From contig JAFQBE010000002.1 in NCBI GenBank assembly GCA_017416765.1, forward strand, positions 1-41,892: a stretch of DNA of 41,892 nt, given 5' to 3'. This document shows, piece by piece, positions 16,029 to 26,309 of the stretch (within the stretch, counting starts at the first letter, position 1; the number at the start of each line of letters is the position of its first letter). Source of the stretch: Clostridia bacterium (GTDB lineage: Bacteria > Bacillota > Clostridia > Oscillospirales > Acutalibacteraceae). The notes under the pieces are model-generated. The model did no database searches. It was not told where the DNA came from and was given only the letters and a program-made list of their open reading frames with translations. The translations under genes were made by a program, and so were the position numbers.

Positions 16029-18228
16029 TATCCTCCAGCAAAAAATGTTTCAGCGCGGAATAACGCCGTGCCTTTTTATCGTTTCGTGCCATGCGGTAAA
16101 CCTGGTTTTCGCTGCCGACAATTATAATCAGCTTTTTGGCACGAGTTACCGCGGTATATAAAAGGTTGCGGTAAGCCAGCCTGTCCGGTGTGAAAAGAAG
16201 GGGAAGCACAACCGCTTCAAATTCGTTACCCTGGCTTTTGTGTACCGTTACGGCATACGCAAGCTCAAGCTCGCGCATATTATCGGGGAAGTAGGTGCTT
16301 TCTCTGCCGTCGTCAAAACGGATTTTTGTTGTACCGTCGGGTCGAATAGAAAGAATAGTGCCTATATCTCCGTTGAAAACGCCCGAGCCTTCTTCTCCGT
16401 CAGGCTTTTTCCACATTATATCGTAGTTGTTTTTTATGTGCATAACCTTGTCGCCCTCACGGAAGCGGAACATACCTACGGTCTGCTCGCGCTTATCTTT
16501 GCTTGCAGGATTTATTACCTCCTGCAGGCGGCGGTTAAGGTTGTAGGTGCCCATTTCGCCCTTGCGTGAAGGGCAAAGCACCTGAATATCGTTTACGGGG
16601 GAGAGCTTGAACGCTTTGGGTAAGCGCACCGCACAAAGCTCTGCAACGGTTTCTGCCGCACGCGCTGAATTCTGGCGGTTAAGAAAGAAAAAGTCTGAAT
16701 CTGTACGGCTTAAATCAGGCAGCTCACCGCTGACGATTTTATGCGCGTTGGTAACAATAAGGCTGCGCTGTGCCTGGCGGAAAATTTCCTTCAGCTCAAC
16801 AACGGGCAGCATACCGCTTTCTATCATATCGTGCAGCACATTGCCTGCACCTACGGGCGGCAGCTGGTCCGAATCGCCTACCATAATAAGGCGGCAGCCC
16901 AGCGGCAGCGCATCAAGCAGGCTTGAAAAAAGCTGAATATCAATCATTGAAAGCTCGTCAACAATCAGTACATCCGCATCAATCGGGTTGCGCTCGTTGC
17001 GTGCAAAGTGTTGGTTTTCGCTGTCGTCCCACTCGACCTCGAGCAGGCGATGAATTGTTTTGGCGGGCATACCTGTTATTTCACTCATTCGTTTTGCCGC
17101 CCTGCCTGTAGGTGCGGCAAGAGAAATGCGGAGTTTATCTTGCTTGAAAAGCTCAATCATGCCGTTTATGGTGGTGGTTTTACCCGTACCCGGTCCGCCT
17201 GTCAAAATAAGCACACCCTTTTCAACGGCGGTTATGATTGCAAGCTTTTGTTTTTGCTCATATTTTATGCCGAGTGAATACTCTATATTCTCAATGTCCT
17301 GTAATAGCGTGGGTCTGCCTGCTGGCGGAAATGCGCACAGCACCTTAATGCGCTTTGCAGCATTTTTTTCCGCACGGTAAACATTTGGAATAAATAAAAA
17401 TTCTTTATCGCCGAGCATTGCTGATTCAAGCTGTATGTCGGTAAGGAGTGAATCAATAGCTTTTTCAACCGTTTGTTCATCGGTTTGAAGCAGCTGTGTT
17501 GCAGGCTCAAGCATTTTTTCACGCGGGCAGCAGGTATGTCCGTTGCCGAGGTTGTGGCGCAGAATGTGCAGCACACCTGCGCGGATTCGGTATTCCTCGG
17601 GTGGTGAATCGGGCAGGGAAGCTGCAATTGCATCCGCACGCTCAAAATTAATTCCTATACCCTCTGCACACAGCAGGTAAGGATTGTTGCGTACAATTTC
17701 TACGGCATTAAAGCCGAAAATTTTATATGTGTTCAGGCTTTCGCGCGAGGTCATGCCGTATTTTTCAAGGGCAATAAGCGTTTGCCGCACCGCAAACTGG
17801 CGGGTGAATTCCGTACAGATTGTGTTTGCCTTTTCGCGTGATATGCCTTTTATTTTACACAGCTTTTCGGGGTGGTTTTCGAGTACATCAAAGGCATCTT
17901 CCCCGAATTCCTGAATAATTTTCTGTGCCGTTGCAGGGCCGATTCCTTTTACCGTGCCTGCGGATAAATATTTGTACAAATCCTCCGAGCTTGACGGCAT
18001 GGAGCGCACACAAGAGCTTGCACGAAGCTGTCTGCCGTAAAGTGGGTGAGTGTCGTAGTTGCCGCGTACGGTCAGCTTTTCGCCGACTGCAATTTCGGGC
18101 AGTATGCCGACAACCGTGACAAATTCGTCTTCACTGCAAAGCTCAAGCACAGTGAAGCCGGTTTCGTCTATATGCACCGACACATCTTCTACAGTACCGG
18201 TTATTTCAACTTCCTGGTTTTCGGTCAC
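16003..18228 (-). CDS. recD2: RecD2-type ATP-dependent DNA helicase
   Basis: A 741-residue superfamily 1B helicase of the RecD2 (RecD-like, no RecBC) type, with 5'-3' unwinding activity used in DNA repair. An N-terminal OB-like domain (residues about 1-75) is followed by helix-hairpin-helix repeats (GTVKGIGPATAQKIIQEFG, LCKIKGISREKA). Walker A GGPGTGKT is at 344-351 and Walker B VLIVDELSMID at 420-430. A UvrD-like C-terminal motif, AYAVTVHKSQGNEFEAVVLP, and YTAVTRAKK follow. The length is typical. It overlaps the DUF4364 gene by 26 bases and follows the O-antigen-ligase-like gene by 23. Confidence 0.94.
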   Translation of the reverse strand: MTENQEVEITGTVEDVSVHIDETGFTVLELCSEDEFVTVVGILPEIAVGEKLTVRGNYDTHPLYGRQLRASSCVRSMPSSSEDLYKYLSAGTVKGIGPATAQKIIQEFGEDAFDVLENHPEKLCKIKGISREKANTICTEFTRQFAVRQTLIALEKYGMTSRESLNTYKIFGFNAVEIVRNNPYLLCAEGIGINFERADAIAASLPDSPPEEYRIRAGVLHILRHNLGNGHTCCPREKMLEPATQLLQTDEQTVEKAIDSLLTDIQLESAMLGDKEFLFIPNVYRAEKNAAKRIKVLCAFPPAGRPTLLQDIENIEYSLGIKYEQKQKLAIITAVEKGVLILTGGPGTGKTTTINGMIELFKQDKLRISLAAPTGRAAKRMSEITGMPAKTIHRLLEVEWDDSENQHFARNERNPIDADVLIVDELSMIDIQLFSSLLDALPLGCRLIMVGDSDQLPPVGAGNVLHDMIESGMLPVVELKEIFRQAQRSLIVTNAHKIVSGELPDLSRTDSDFFFLNRQNSARAAETVAELCAVRLPKAFKLSPVNDIQVLCPSRKGEMGTYNLNRRLQEVINPASKDKREQTVGMFRFREGDKVMHIKNNYDIMWKKPDGEEGSGVFNGDIGTILSIRPDGTTKIRFDDGRESTYFPDNMRELELAYAVTVHKSQGNEFEAVVLPLLFTPDRLAYRNLLYTAVTRAKKLIIIVGSENQVYRMARNDKKARRYSALKHFLLEDNENGQLHL

Positions 18229-18251
18229 TCGTTACTGCCTCCGTTGGATTT

Positions 18252-19541
18252 TTACTGTTTAATGTAAATTTTCTTTGCGGCATATGCCATGCCGAATACA
18301 AGCATCATGCAGCACATGGGCTTCAAGCCGTAAAATAAATAATCCGTCATTCCGCACATAAAGAAGCCGACCATGCTTGAAAGAAGCGTAATTGCCGTAT
18401 AACGCTCTTTTTTTCCCTGACGGGCGAGCTTTAACATCACAAATGCAAAACAGAGAAGGGCGCCAATTAAAAGTCCGACACCGATAATGCCGTTTTCAAG
18501 TAAAACCTGCAAAAACAGGTTGTGTGCATGGGGCTGCCTGATACCGCAGGTATTGTGAAGAATTTCGCGTATATTGTTTACACCGGTACCGTAGCCGAAT
18601 ACCCATTTACCGCCACGGAGCATTTCAAAGCAAGCCTTCCAGATATCGGAGCGTGTGTTTATTGAAATATCGTTTGAGCTGAAAAGGGTAAGCAGACGCT
18701 TGAAAACACCCGGGGCAACAACGGCAAAGCCTGCAATGCCTGCCGCGCCTAAGCCTGCAAGGGCAAACAGACGCTTTCCGCCGTAAAGCAACAGAACGGC
18801 AAAGCCGACCGCTGCCGCAAGGTACGGACCGCGCGAATACGAAACGGCAATACCGCCGACTATAAGCACAAGGCTTACCGCACCGGTTATTTTTTTAACC
18901 TTGCCTTTAAGATTAAACAGGCAGTGCGCAGCAAAAGGGAGCATTGTTACAAGGAAAATCGCAAAGAAAACAGGGTTTGTAAAGGTGCCGCTTGCGCGGG
19001 TTACAATTGCTATAAATTCCTTGCGCTGAATATATTTCATTGCAAAATCGGGTACAAGGTGATTAATTGCCACATCTGCAACAAAATTGTCAAGCGGATG
19101 CCAGAAGGGGTTGAAGAAGGTTTTGAGTGCGGGGTGAATAAGCTCGCCATAGTGGTAAAGCAGCATCTGCAAAATACCGATGCCGCCGCAGATGCCGCCG
19201 CTTATTGCGCCTGCAAAAAAAGTATTTTCGAGCTTTTCTTCGGTAGTTATGTTTGTACTTGCCGAGAAATAGGCAAGCAGCATAAACAGCCACAGTCCTA
19301 TGCCCGTAAGCCCTGAAACGAAAGAGTCTGAATAAAACAGACCTATAAACTGCCATGCGGCATATGCGGTAAGGCATATGCCTATACTGCCGAAAAAGGC
19401 TTTATTTATTCCTTTGAAGCTGAGTGTTTTAAAATAGGTGACAGCCATTAATACGGGAAAAACATACTCGGGCAGAAGCGCAAAAAGCAGCATACAAAGC
19501 GGCGCCCACAAAAATGTGTTGTTCGGTTTCGTTTTTACCAT
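18252..19541 (-). CDS. O-antigen ligase/Wzy-like membrane protein
   Basis: A 429-residue protein with about ten or more hydrophobic segments. The family signature, a long periplasm-side loop followed by PHAHNLFLQVLLENGIIGVG, is present near residues 330-350. This is the conserved His-containing motif of the O-antigen ligase/Wzy polymerase family. In a Gram-positive cell it would polymerise or ligate surface polysaccharide (teichoic-acid-like or capsular) or glycosylate a protein. No glycosyltransferase cluster is next to it, so the substrate is unknown. It lies between the sulfatase and recD2 genes, with gaps of about 20 bases on both sides. Confidence 0.82.
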   Translation of the reverse strand: MVKTKPNNTFLWAPLCMLLFALLPEYVFPVLMAVTYFKTLSFKGINKAFFGSIGICLTAYAAWQFIGLFYSDSFVSGLTGIGLWLFMLLAYFSASTNITTEEKLENTFFAGAISGGICGGIGILQMLLYHYGELIHPALKTFFNPFWHPLDNFVADVAINHLVPDFAMKYIQRKEFIAIVTRASGTFTNPVFFAIFLVTMLPFAAHCLFNLKGKVKKITGAVSLVLIVGGIAVSYSRGPYLAAAVGFAVLLLYGGKRLFALAGLGAAGIAGFAVVAPGVFKRLLTLFSSNDISINTRSDIWKACFEMLRGGKWVFGYGTGVNNIREILHNTCGIRQPHAHNLFLQVLLENGIIGVGLLIGALLCFAFVMLKLARQGKKERYTAITLLSSMVGFFMCGMTDYLFYGLKPMCCMMLVFGMAYAAKKIYIKQ

Positions 19542-19562
19542 ATAGCTCTCACCGCCTTCGGT

Positions 19563-20858
19563 TTAAAATATTTTCGGAAGAATGAGCGGCTTTCTTTCGC
19601 CCGCATCCACCATCTGTTTAATAAGCTTTGATTTAAGCTCTGCCCTGATTTCTTTGTAAGCAGGGTCTTTGACAAGGTTATTTTTTTCTATGGGGTCCTT
19701 TTCTAAATCGTAAAGGAAATCTTCAAAATATACAGGTGAGGAAGGGAGGGTATTGCCCATACCCACAGCCTTAACCGAATACTTGTATTTTTTTGTTCTG
19801 ATTGAGCGGCCTACCTGCGATTCGCTTATCTGAATGAAGACATGGTCACGCTCTGTATTATCCTGAAGTGCGTAACCTTCGTAGCTGTCGGGTATTGCTA
19901 TACCTGCCGCACGCAGAAGTGTAGGCGGCAAATCAATCAAGCTGACAAGCCTTTCGTCAAGTATTCCGCCTTCAAAGCCGCGGCCCTTTATAATCAACGG
20001 TGTATGCGTACATGAATCGTGGCAGCTGCGCTTATATTCAGGGTTGCGTGTTTTGAAATGCGAACCATGGTCACTTGTGTAAACAAGCATTGTGTTTTCG
20101 TATTCACCGATGTCCTTTAGCTTCTTCACAAGTCTGCCCACATTGTCATCAAGCCGGTTTATTGCGGCAATGTAATCGGGGTAGCTTTCTTTATAGTCGC
20201 CCTTCATGAAGGTCAGGTCATCGGGCAGAGGATAATCCCTGTAGTTTTCAACCGTTTCTTTCGGACCTTCGTAGCAATGCCTGTCATTCTGATGATGCGG
20301 TTCAAGCTGTGAAACAAACATGAAAAACGGCTTTGATTTATCGCGCTTGTCAAGGTATTCAAGTGCGTAATCGTTAATGCAGTCGGCACGGTAGCCCTTG
20401 AATTCAAGTTTGTTTCCGTCGCCGTCGAAAACATAGCCGTCATAACCGTGCGATGTGAATTCAAGCACATCTGCCGCGCGCCAGTATTTATAGCCGCCCT
20501 GTTTGTGCTTTGGCACGGCTGTGCTTTCGCAGTGTAAACCGATGCCGGGCAGTCTGTCAGAAGCTAAATGCCATTTGCCGATGTAGGCTGTGTCATAGTC
20601 TGCTTCATTAAAATATTCTGCGAGCGGTTTAATATCTTCCGGTAGGGGTATACCGTTCCAGCAGCACTTGTTCTGCGTAGCGTAAACACCTGTTTGCAGG
20701 CAAGCTCTTGCAGGACCGCATACGGGTTGGCAGGTAAAGGAATTTGTGAATTTCACACCTTCTGCCGCCAACTGCTCAAGGTTCGGGGTAAGGTCAGGCG
20801 TTACGGTGTCCCAACGCTGTTGGTCGCTAAAATAAAAAATTATGTTCGGCTGTTTCAT
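19563..20858 (-). CDS. Cys-type sulfatase
   Basis: A 431-residue alkaline-phosphatase-superfamily sulfatase. The formylglycine motif CGPAR, followed by ACLQTG, is at residues 47-51, with Cys rather than Ser as the modified residue. Metal-binding SDQQRWDT is at 11-18, and YTSDHGSHF and HDSCTHTPLIIKG contain further active-site residues. No secretion signal is seen, so it probably acts in the cytoplasm on imported sulfated sugars. The Cys must be converted to formylglycine by an anaerobic maturase (anSME); none is encoded here. It follows the GH51 gene by two bases, so the two are probably translated together and may act on the same glycan. The exact substrate is unknown. Confidence 0.88.
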   Translation of the reverse strand: MKQPNIIFYFSDQQRWDTVTPDLTPNLEQLAAEGVKFTNSFTCQPVCGPARACLQTGVYATQNKCCWNGIPLPEDIKPLAEYFNEADYDTAYIGKWHLASDRLPGIGLHCESTAVPKHKQGGYKYWRAADVLEFTSHGYDGYVFDGDGNKLEFKGYRADCINDYALEYLDKRDKSKPFFMFVSQLEPHHQNDRHCYEGPKETVENYRDYPLPDDLTFMKGDYKESYPDYIAAINRLDDNVGRLVKKLKDIGEYENTMLVYTSDHGSHFKTRNPEYKRSCHDSCTHTPLIIKGRGFEGGILDERLVSLIDLPPTLLRAAGIAIPDSYEGYALQDNTERDHVFIQISESQVGRSIRTKKYKYSVKAVGMGNTLPSSPVYFEDFLYDLEKDPIEKNNLVKDPAYKEIRAELKSKLIKQMVDAGERKPLILPKIF

Positions 20859-20860
20859 AT

Positions 20861-23417
<2,557 letters not shown>

Positions 23418-23454
23418 TCCGCTTCACCTCCGTTATATAAAATTGAAACAGTTT

Positions 23455-24177
23455 TTATTTTGCTTTTCTGAATACACCGAGTATGGGTGTGAACACAATT
23501 TCCTGAGTTTCCTTAGTTTCACCGTTGGATTTTAAGGTTTCAACGGTAAGTATTATATCGTTTCTGCCGCTTGCAGAGAGTGTTGTTCTGACCTTTTCGC
23601 CGAAGAATCTGTCCGGTCCTTCAAAGTAGGTGGTGATATCGTTTACCGATTTTGTGTAGCTGCTCAGACTTGCGGAAGTCAGGTTTACAACGCAGATTTC
23701 AGTTGCTGTGGCAATAAAGCCGTATGGATAAATTTCAAACTTTTCGGGAACATCAAGCGTTACAAAGTTGCTGCAGGGTGCATTTACAACGGTAAGCACG
23801 CTTCCGGCTGAAATGTAATATGCTTTGAGCGCACCGTTTTGTATGAAATAGATGTATTGACCGCCGGCTCTTTTTGTTGCGTCATCAAGCAGTTCACAGC
23901 TTTCATCAAACTCGTACAGTGCATCGAAGTTGCCGCTTTTGAGCTGCTTTGCAAGGTACCGCTTGCCGTCATATTTAAGCAGGCAGTAGCTGTCCGCAGC
24001 GTTTACGGATATATCTCTGATTTTTTCAATAAGGTTAGTGTTATCCTTTGAAATAATGAAGCTTTCAAAATCTGCAGGGGCTTTGGTGGTTTCTTCGGGC
24101 TTGTCGTTGCCGTTGCAGGAACAAAGTGCAAAAAGCGCACAGACCGAAAGAACTATACAGAGCAATTTTTTCATCAT
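23455..24177 (-). CDS. Lipoprotein of unknown function
   Basis: A 240-residue protein with a lipoprotein signal: a basic start (MMKK), a hydrophobic core, and lipobox LCSC with the lipidated Cys21. A short linker rich in Glu/Thr/Pro (NDKPEETTKAP) follows. The remainder looks beta-rich and repetitive in character (for example DGKRYLAKQLKSGNFDALYEF). It somewhat resembles a WD/propeller-like DUF5050-type fold, but this is not certain. It would be anchored outside the cell membrane. It lies 6 bases after the GtrA-like gene and 37 before mreB, so it may have a role in the cell envelope. Confidence 0.72.
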   Translation of the reverse strand: MMKKLLCIVLSVCALFALCSCNGNDKPEETTKAPADFESFIISKDNTNLIEKIRDISVNAADSYCLLKYDGKRYLAKQLKSGNFDALYEFDESCELLDDATKRAGGQYIYFIQNGALKAYYISAGSVLTVVNAPCSNFVTLDVPEKFEIYPYGFIATATEICVVNLTSASLSSYTKSVNDITTYFEGPDRFFGEKVRTTLSASGRNDIILTVETLKSNGETKETQEIVFTPILGVFRKAK

Positions 24178-24183
24178 ACGGTT

Positions 24184-24660
24184 TTACTCCTTTTCCTTGT
24201 TTTTGAAAATAATAAGCTTGCTGAAAATGTAGTTGATAACAACCACAACAACGCCGAGTATGATTTTCACTATCATTTTTCCGCCGATTGAAAACAGACC
24301 GAATATGTCAAGATTGAAGCGGTCAAAATGAAGCCATGAAATGAAAATCAGCAGACCGAGTTCTTCAATACCGAGCGAAAAAACTCTTGCGCCGGCGAAG
24401 GCGGGAATTTCTTTTTTCAGTACATTAAATTTCCAGCTTTTGCTTTCAAATACCCAGAGCTTGTTTGTGATATAAGCAAACACAACCGCAAATACCCAGG
24501 CTATAAAGTTTGTAAGCAGGGTAAGGTCGGTTTCGGTTACGGCGGTGAAAAGCATATCGAAAACCTTGAACACAATAAGGTTTACAACCGTAGTCAACAC
24601 ACCGAAAACAAGGTAGGTTATTGTTTCTTTGTTAATCAGTTTTTTTATCAGATTTTTCAT
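24184..24660 (-). CDS. GtrA-family membrane protein
   Basis: A 158-residue protein with four membrane segments and the GtrA (PF04138) pattern: TYLVFGVLTTVVNLIVFKVF at the start, NFIAWVFAVVFAYITNKLWVF in the middle, and VINYIFSKLIIFKNKE at the end. GtrA-like proteins are thought to move polyprenyl-phosphate-linked sugars across the membrane for decoration of cell-surface glycans. It lies between purF and a lipoprotein gene, with no glycosyltransferase beside it. The Lys/Glu-rich C-terminus is on the cytoplasmic side. Confidence 0.87.
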   Translation of the reverse strand: MKNLIKKLINKETITYLVFGVLTTVVNLIVFKVFDMLFTAVTETDLTLLTNFIAWVFAVVFAYITNKLWVFESKSWKFNVLKKEIPAFAGARVFSLGIEELGLLIFISWLHFDRFNLDIFGLFSIGGKMIVKIILGVVVVVINYIFSKLIIFKNKEKE

Positions 24661-24678
24661 AATAACTCACTTCTTTTG

Positions 24679-26040
24679 TTATTCTACCGGATAATCGCCG
24701 GTGAAGCAGGCATCGCAATAGGTTTTGCTGCAGGCACCGATAAGCTCGCCCAAGGAATCGCGGTCAAGGAATCCGAGTGAATCCGCACCGATTATTTCGC
24801 ACAGCTCATCAACGCTGTGGTGGTTTGATGTCAGCTCTTCGCGTGTGGGAATATCTGTGCCGTAGAAGCAGGGGTGGTGAATTGTTGGGGAAGAAATGCG
24901 CACATGAACTTCCTTTGCACCTGCATTTTTTAGCAGACGGATAATATCTGCGCAGGTTGTGCCGCGGACTATTGAATCATCAACCATTACTACGCGCTTG
25001 CCTTTAATATTTTCGGCAAGAACATTGAGCTTTATGCCGACGGAGGTTGAACGCTGTTCCTGCGTGGGCTTGATAAAGGTTCTGCCGACATAGTTGTTGC
25101 GGACAAAGCCCATGCCGAACGGAATACCGCTTTCGCGTGCGTAGCCCGTTGCTGCATCAAGGCCCGAATCGGGTACACCGATTACAATATCGGCTTCAAC
25201 AGGGTGCTGACGGGCAAGCAGTCTGCCGGCGTTTACGCGTGAGCCGTGGATTGATACGCCGTCCATAACGCTGTCGGGGCGTGCAAAATAAATATATTCA
25301 AAAATGCAGATTTTTCTTTCGCAGTTTTCTTTCTGATAGTATGTTCTTGCACCGCTTTCATCAATTACCACGATTTCACCGGGCATGATATCGCGCACAA
25401 ATTCTGCGCCGATTGCGTTTAGTGCGCAGGTTTCGGAAACAACAACATAACAGCCCTCGGGCATTTTGCCGAGTACAAGCGGACGGAAGCCGTAGGGGTC
25501 GCGCGCGGCAACAATTTTGGTCGGGCTCATGATTACCATTGAGTATGCGCCCTTTATGTTTTCACAGGTCATTTTGACCGCTTCTTCTATTGAGTGGCAG
25601 AACATTCTTTCCTTTGCCACAATCTGTGCAATAAGCTCCGCATCGGAATTTGAGCGGAACATCGCGCCGTTTTGTGCAAGCAGGTCGCGCAGCTCTTTGG
25701 CGTTTACAAGGCTGCCGTTTGTTGCTACACAAAGTCTGCCCTTGCCGTAGCGCATAACTATGGGCTGGGCTGACTGTATATTTGAAGCACCCTTTGCAGA
25801 GTAAAGCACATGTGCCGTAATATTCTGTCCGCTGAGCTTTGCAAGCTTATCCTCGCTGAAAACTTCGCTTACAAGCCCCATGCCTTTTTCACAGTCGATA
25901 ACGCCGTCGTTGCTGACTGCAATGCCGCAGCTTTGCTGACCGCGGTGCTGCATGGCATAAAGGGCAAGGTAGGCATATTCGGCAGGGTTTTCAATTTGTC
26001 CATTGCCGTAAAGGGCAAAAACTCCGCATTCCTCGTGCAT
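24679..26040 (-). CDS. purF: Amidophosphoribosyltransferase
   Basis: A 453-residue enzyme of the first step of purine synthesis: PRPP plus glutamine to phosphoribosylamine. After the short propeptide MHEE, Cys5 begins the N-terminal glutamine amidotransferase domain (CGVFALYG). The phosphoribosyltransferase motif VMVDDSIVRGTT is at residues 351-362. Cys245, Cys391, Cys442 and Cys445 correspond in context to the four cluster ligands of the oxygen-sensitive Bacillus enzyme, so a [4Fe-4S] cluster is expected. AAGGAAG precedes the ATG. It is separated from other pur genes and heads the ten-gene run. Confidence 0.95.
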   Translation of the reverse strand: MHEECGVFALYGNGQIENPAEYAYLALYAMQHRGQQSCGIAVSNDGVIDCEKGMGLVSEVFSEDKLAKLSGQNITAHVLYSAKGASNIQSAQPIVMRYGKGRLCVATNGSLVNAKELRDLLAQNGAMFRSNSDAELIAQIVAKERMFCHSIEEAVKMTCENIKGAYSMVIMSPTKIVAARDPYGFRPLVLGKMPEGCYVVVSETCALNAIGAEFVRDIMPGEIVVIDESGARTYYQKENCERKICIFEYIYFARPDSVMDGVSIHGSRVNAGRLLARQHPVEADIVIGVPDSGLDAATGYARESGIPFGMGFVRNNYVGRTFIKPTQEQRSTSVGIKLNVLAENIKGKRVVMVDDSIVRGTTCADIIRLLKNAGAKEVHVRISSPTIHHPCFYGTDIPTREELTSNHHSVDELCEIIGADSLGFLDRDSLGELIGACSKTYCDACFTGDYPVE

Positions 26041-26083
26041 AGTGGTACTTCCTTTCGCTGTAGAAAAATTACTATTCTTATAT

Positions 26084-26110
26084 ATTATAATAAAATAGTA
26101 GGATTTGCAA
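26084..26110 (-). promoter_or_regulatory. Possible purF promoter
   Basis: On the minus strand, TTGCAA (26110-26105), a 15-base spacer and TATAAT (26089-26084). The spacer is shorter than ideal. It is the only clear promoter-like sequence before the ten-gene run. Confidence 0.45.
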
Positions 26111-26120
26111 GATGTATTTG

Positions 26121-26303
26121 TAAATTACAGTTTGTCGAACCAATTAGGAATTAAGAATTCGGAATTCGGAATTAAAGGGTGGGCTTCGCCCACACCCAAT
26201 TATATATTTATATTTTCGGGTGCGGGTGTCCCGCCATCAATTCCTAATTCATAATTCCTAATTCATAATTTTTTTCTGTCATCAGACAGATAAACTGTAA
26301 TTT
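26121..26303. repeat. Intergenic palindromic repeat with AAATTACAGTTT ends
   Basis: AAATTACAGTTT (26122-26133) and AAACTGTAATTT (26292-26303) are perfect 12-bp terminal inverted repeats. Inside them, short GGAATTA/TTCGGAATT repeats (about 26143-26175) pair with TAATTCC/ATTCATAA repeats (about 26238-26270). A GC-rich hairpin GGGTGGGC/GCCCACACC occupies the middle (about 26177-26197). No coding frame is seen. The end sequence recurs at 41752. Confidence 0.7.
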
Positions 26304-26309
26304 GTTGTA

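Noticed and set aside
26041-26120. Purine riboswitch before purF
   Set aside because: The leader is short and AT-rich with no visible three-way junction elements.
26121-26303. CRISPR-like array
   Set aside because: The short GGAATTA repeats have no regular spacers and form inverted pairs; no cas genes are present.
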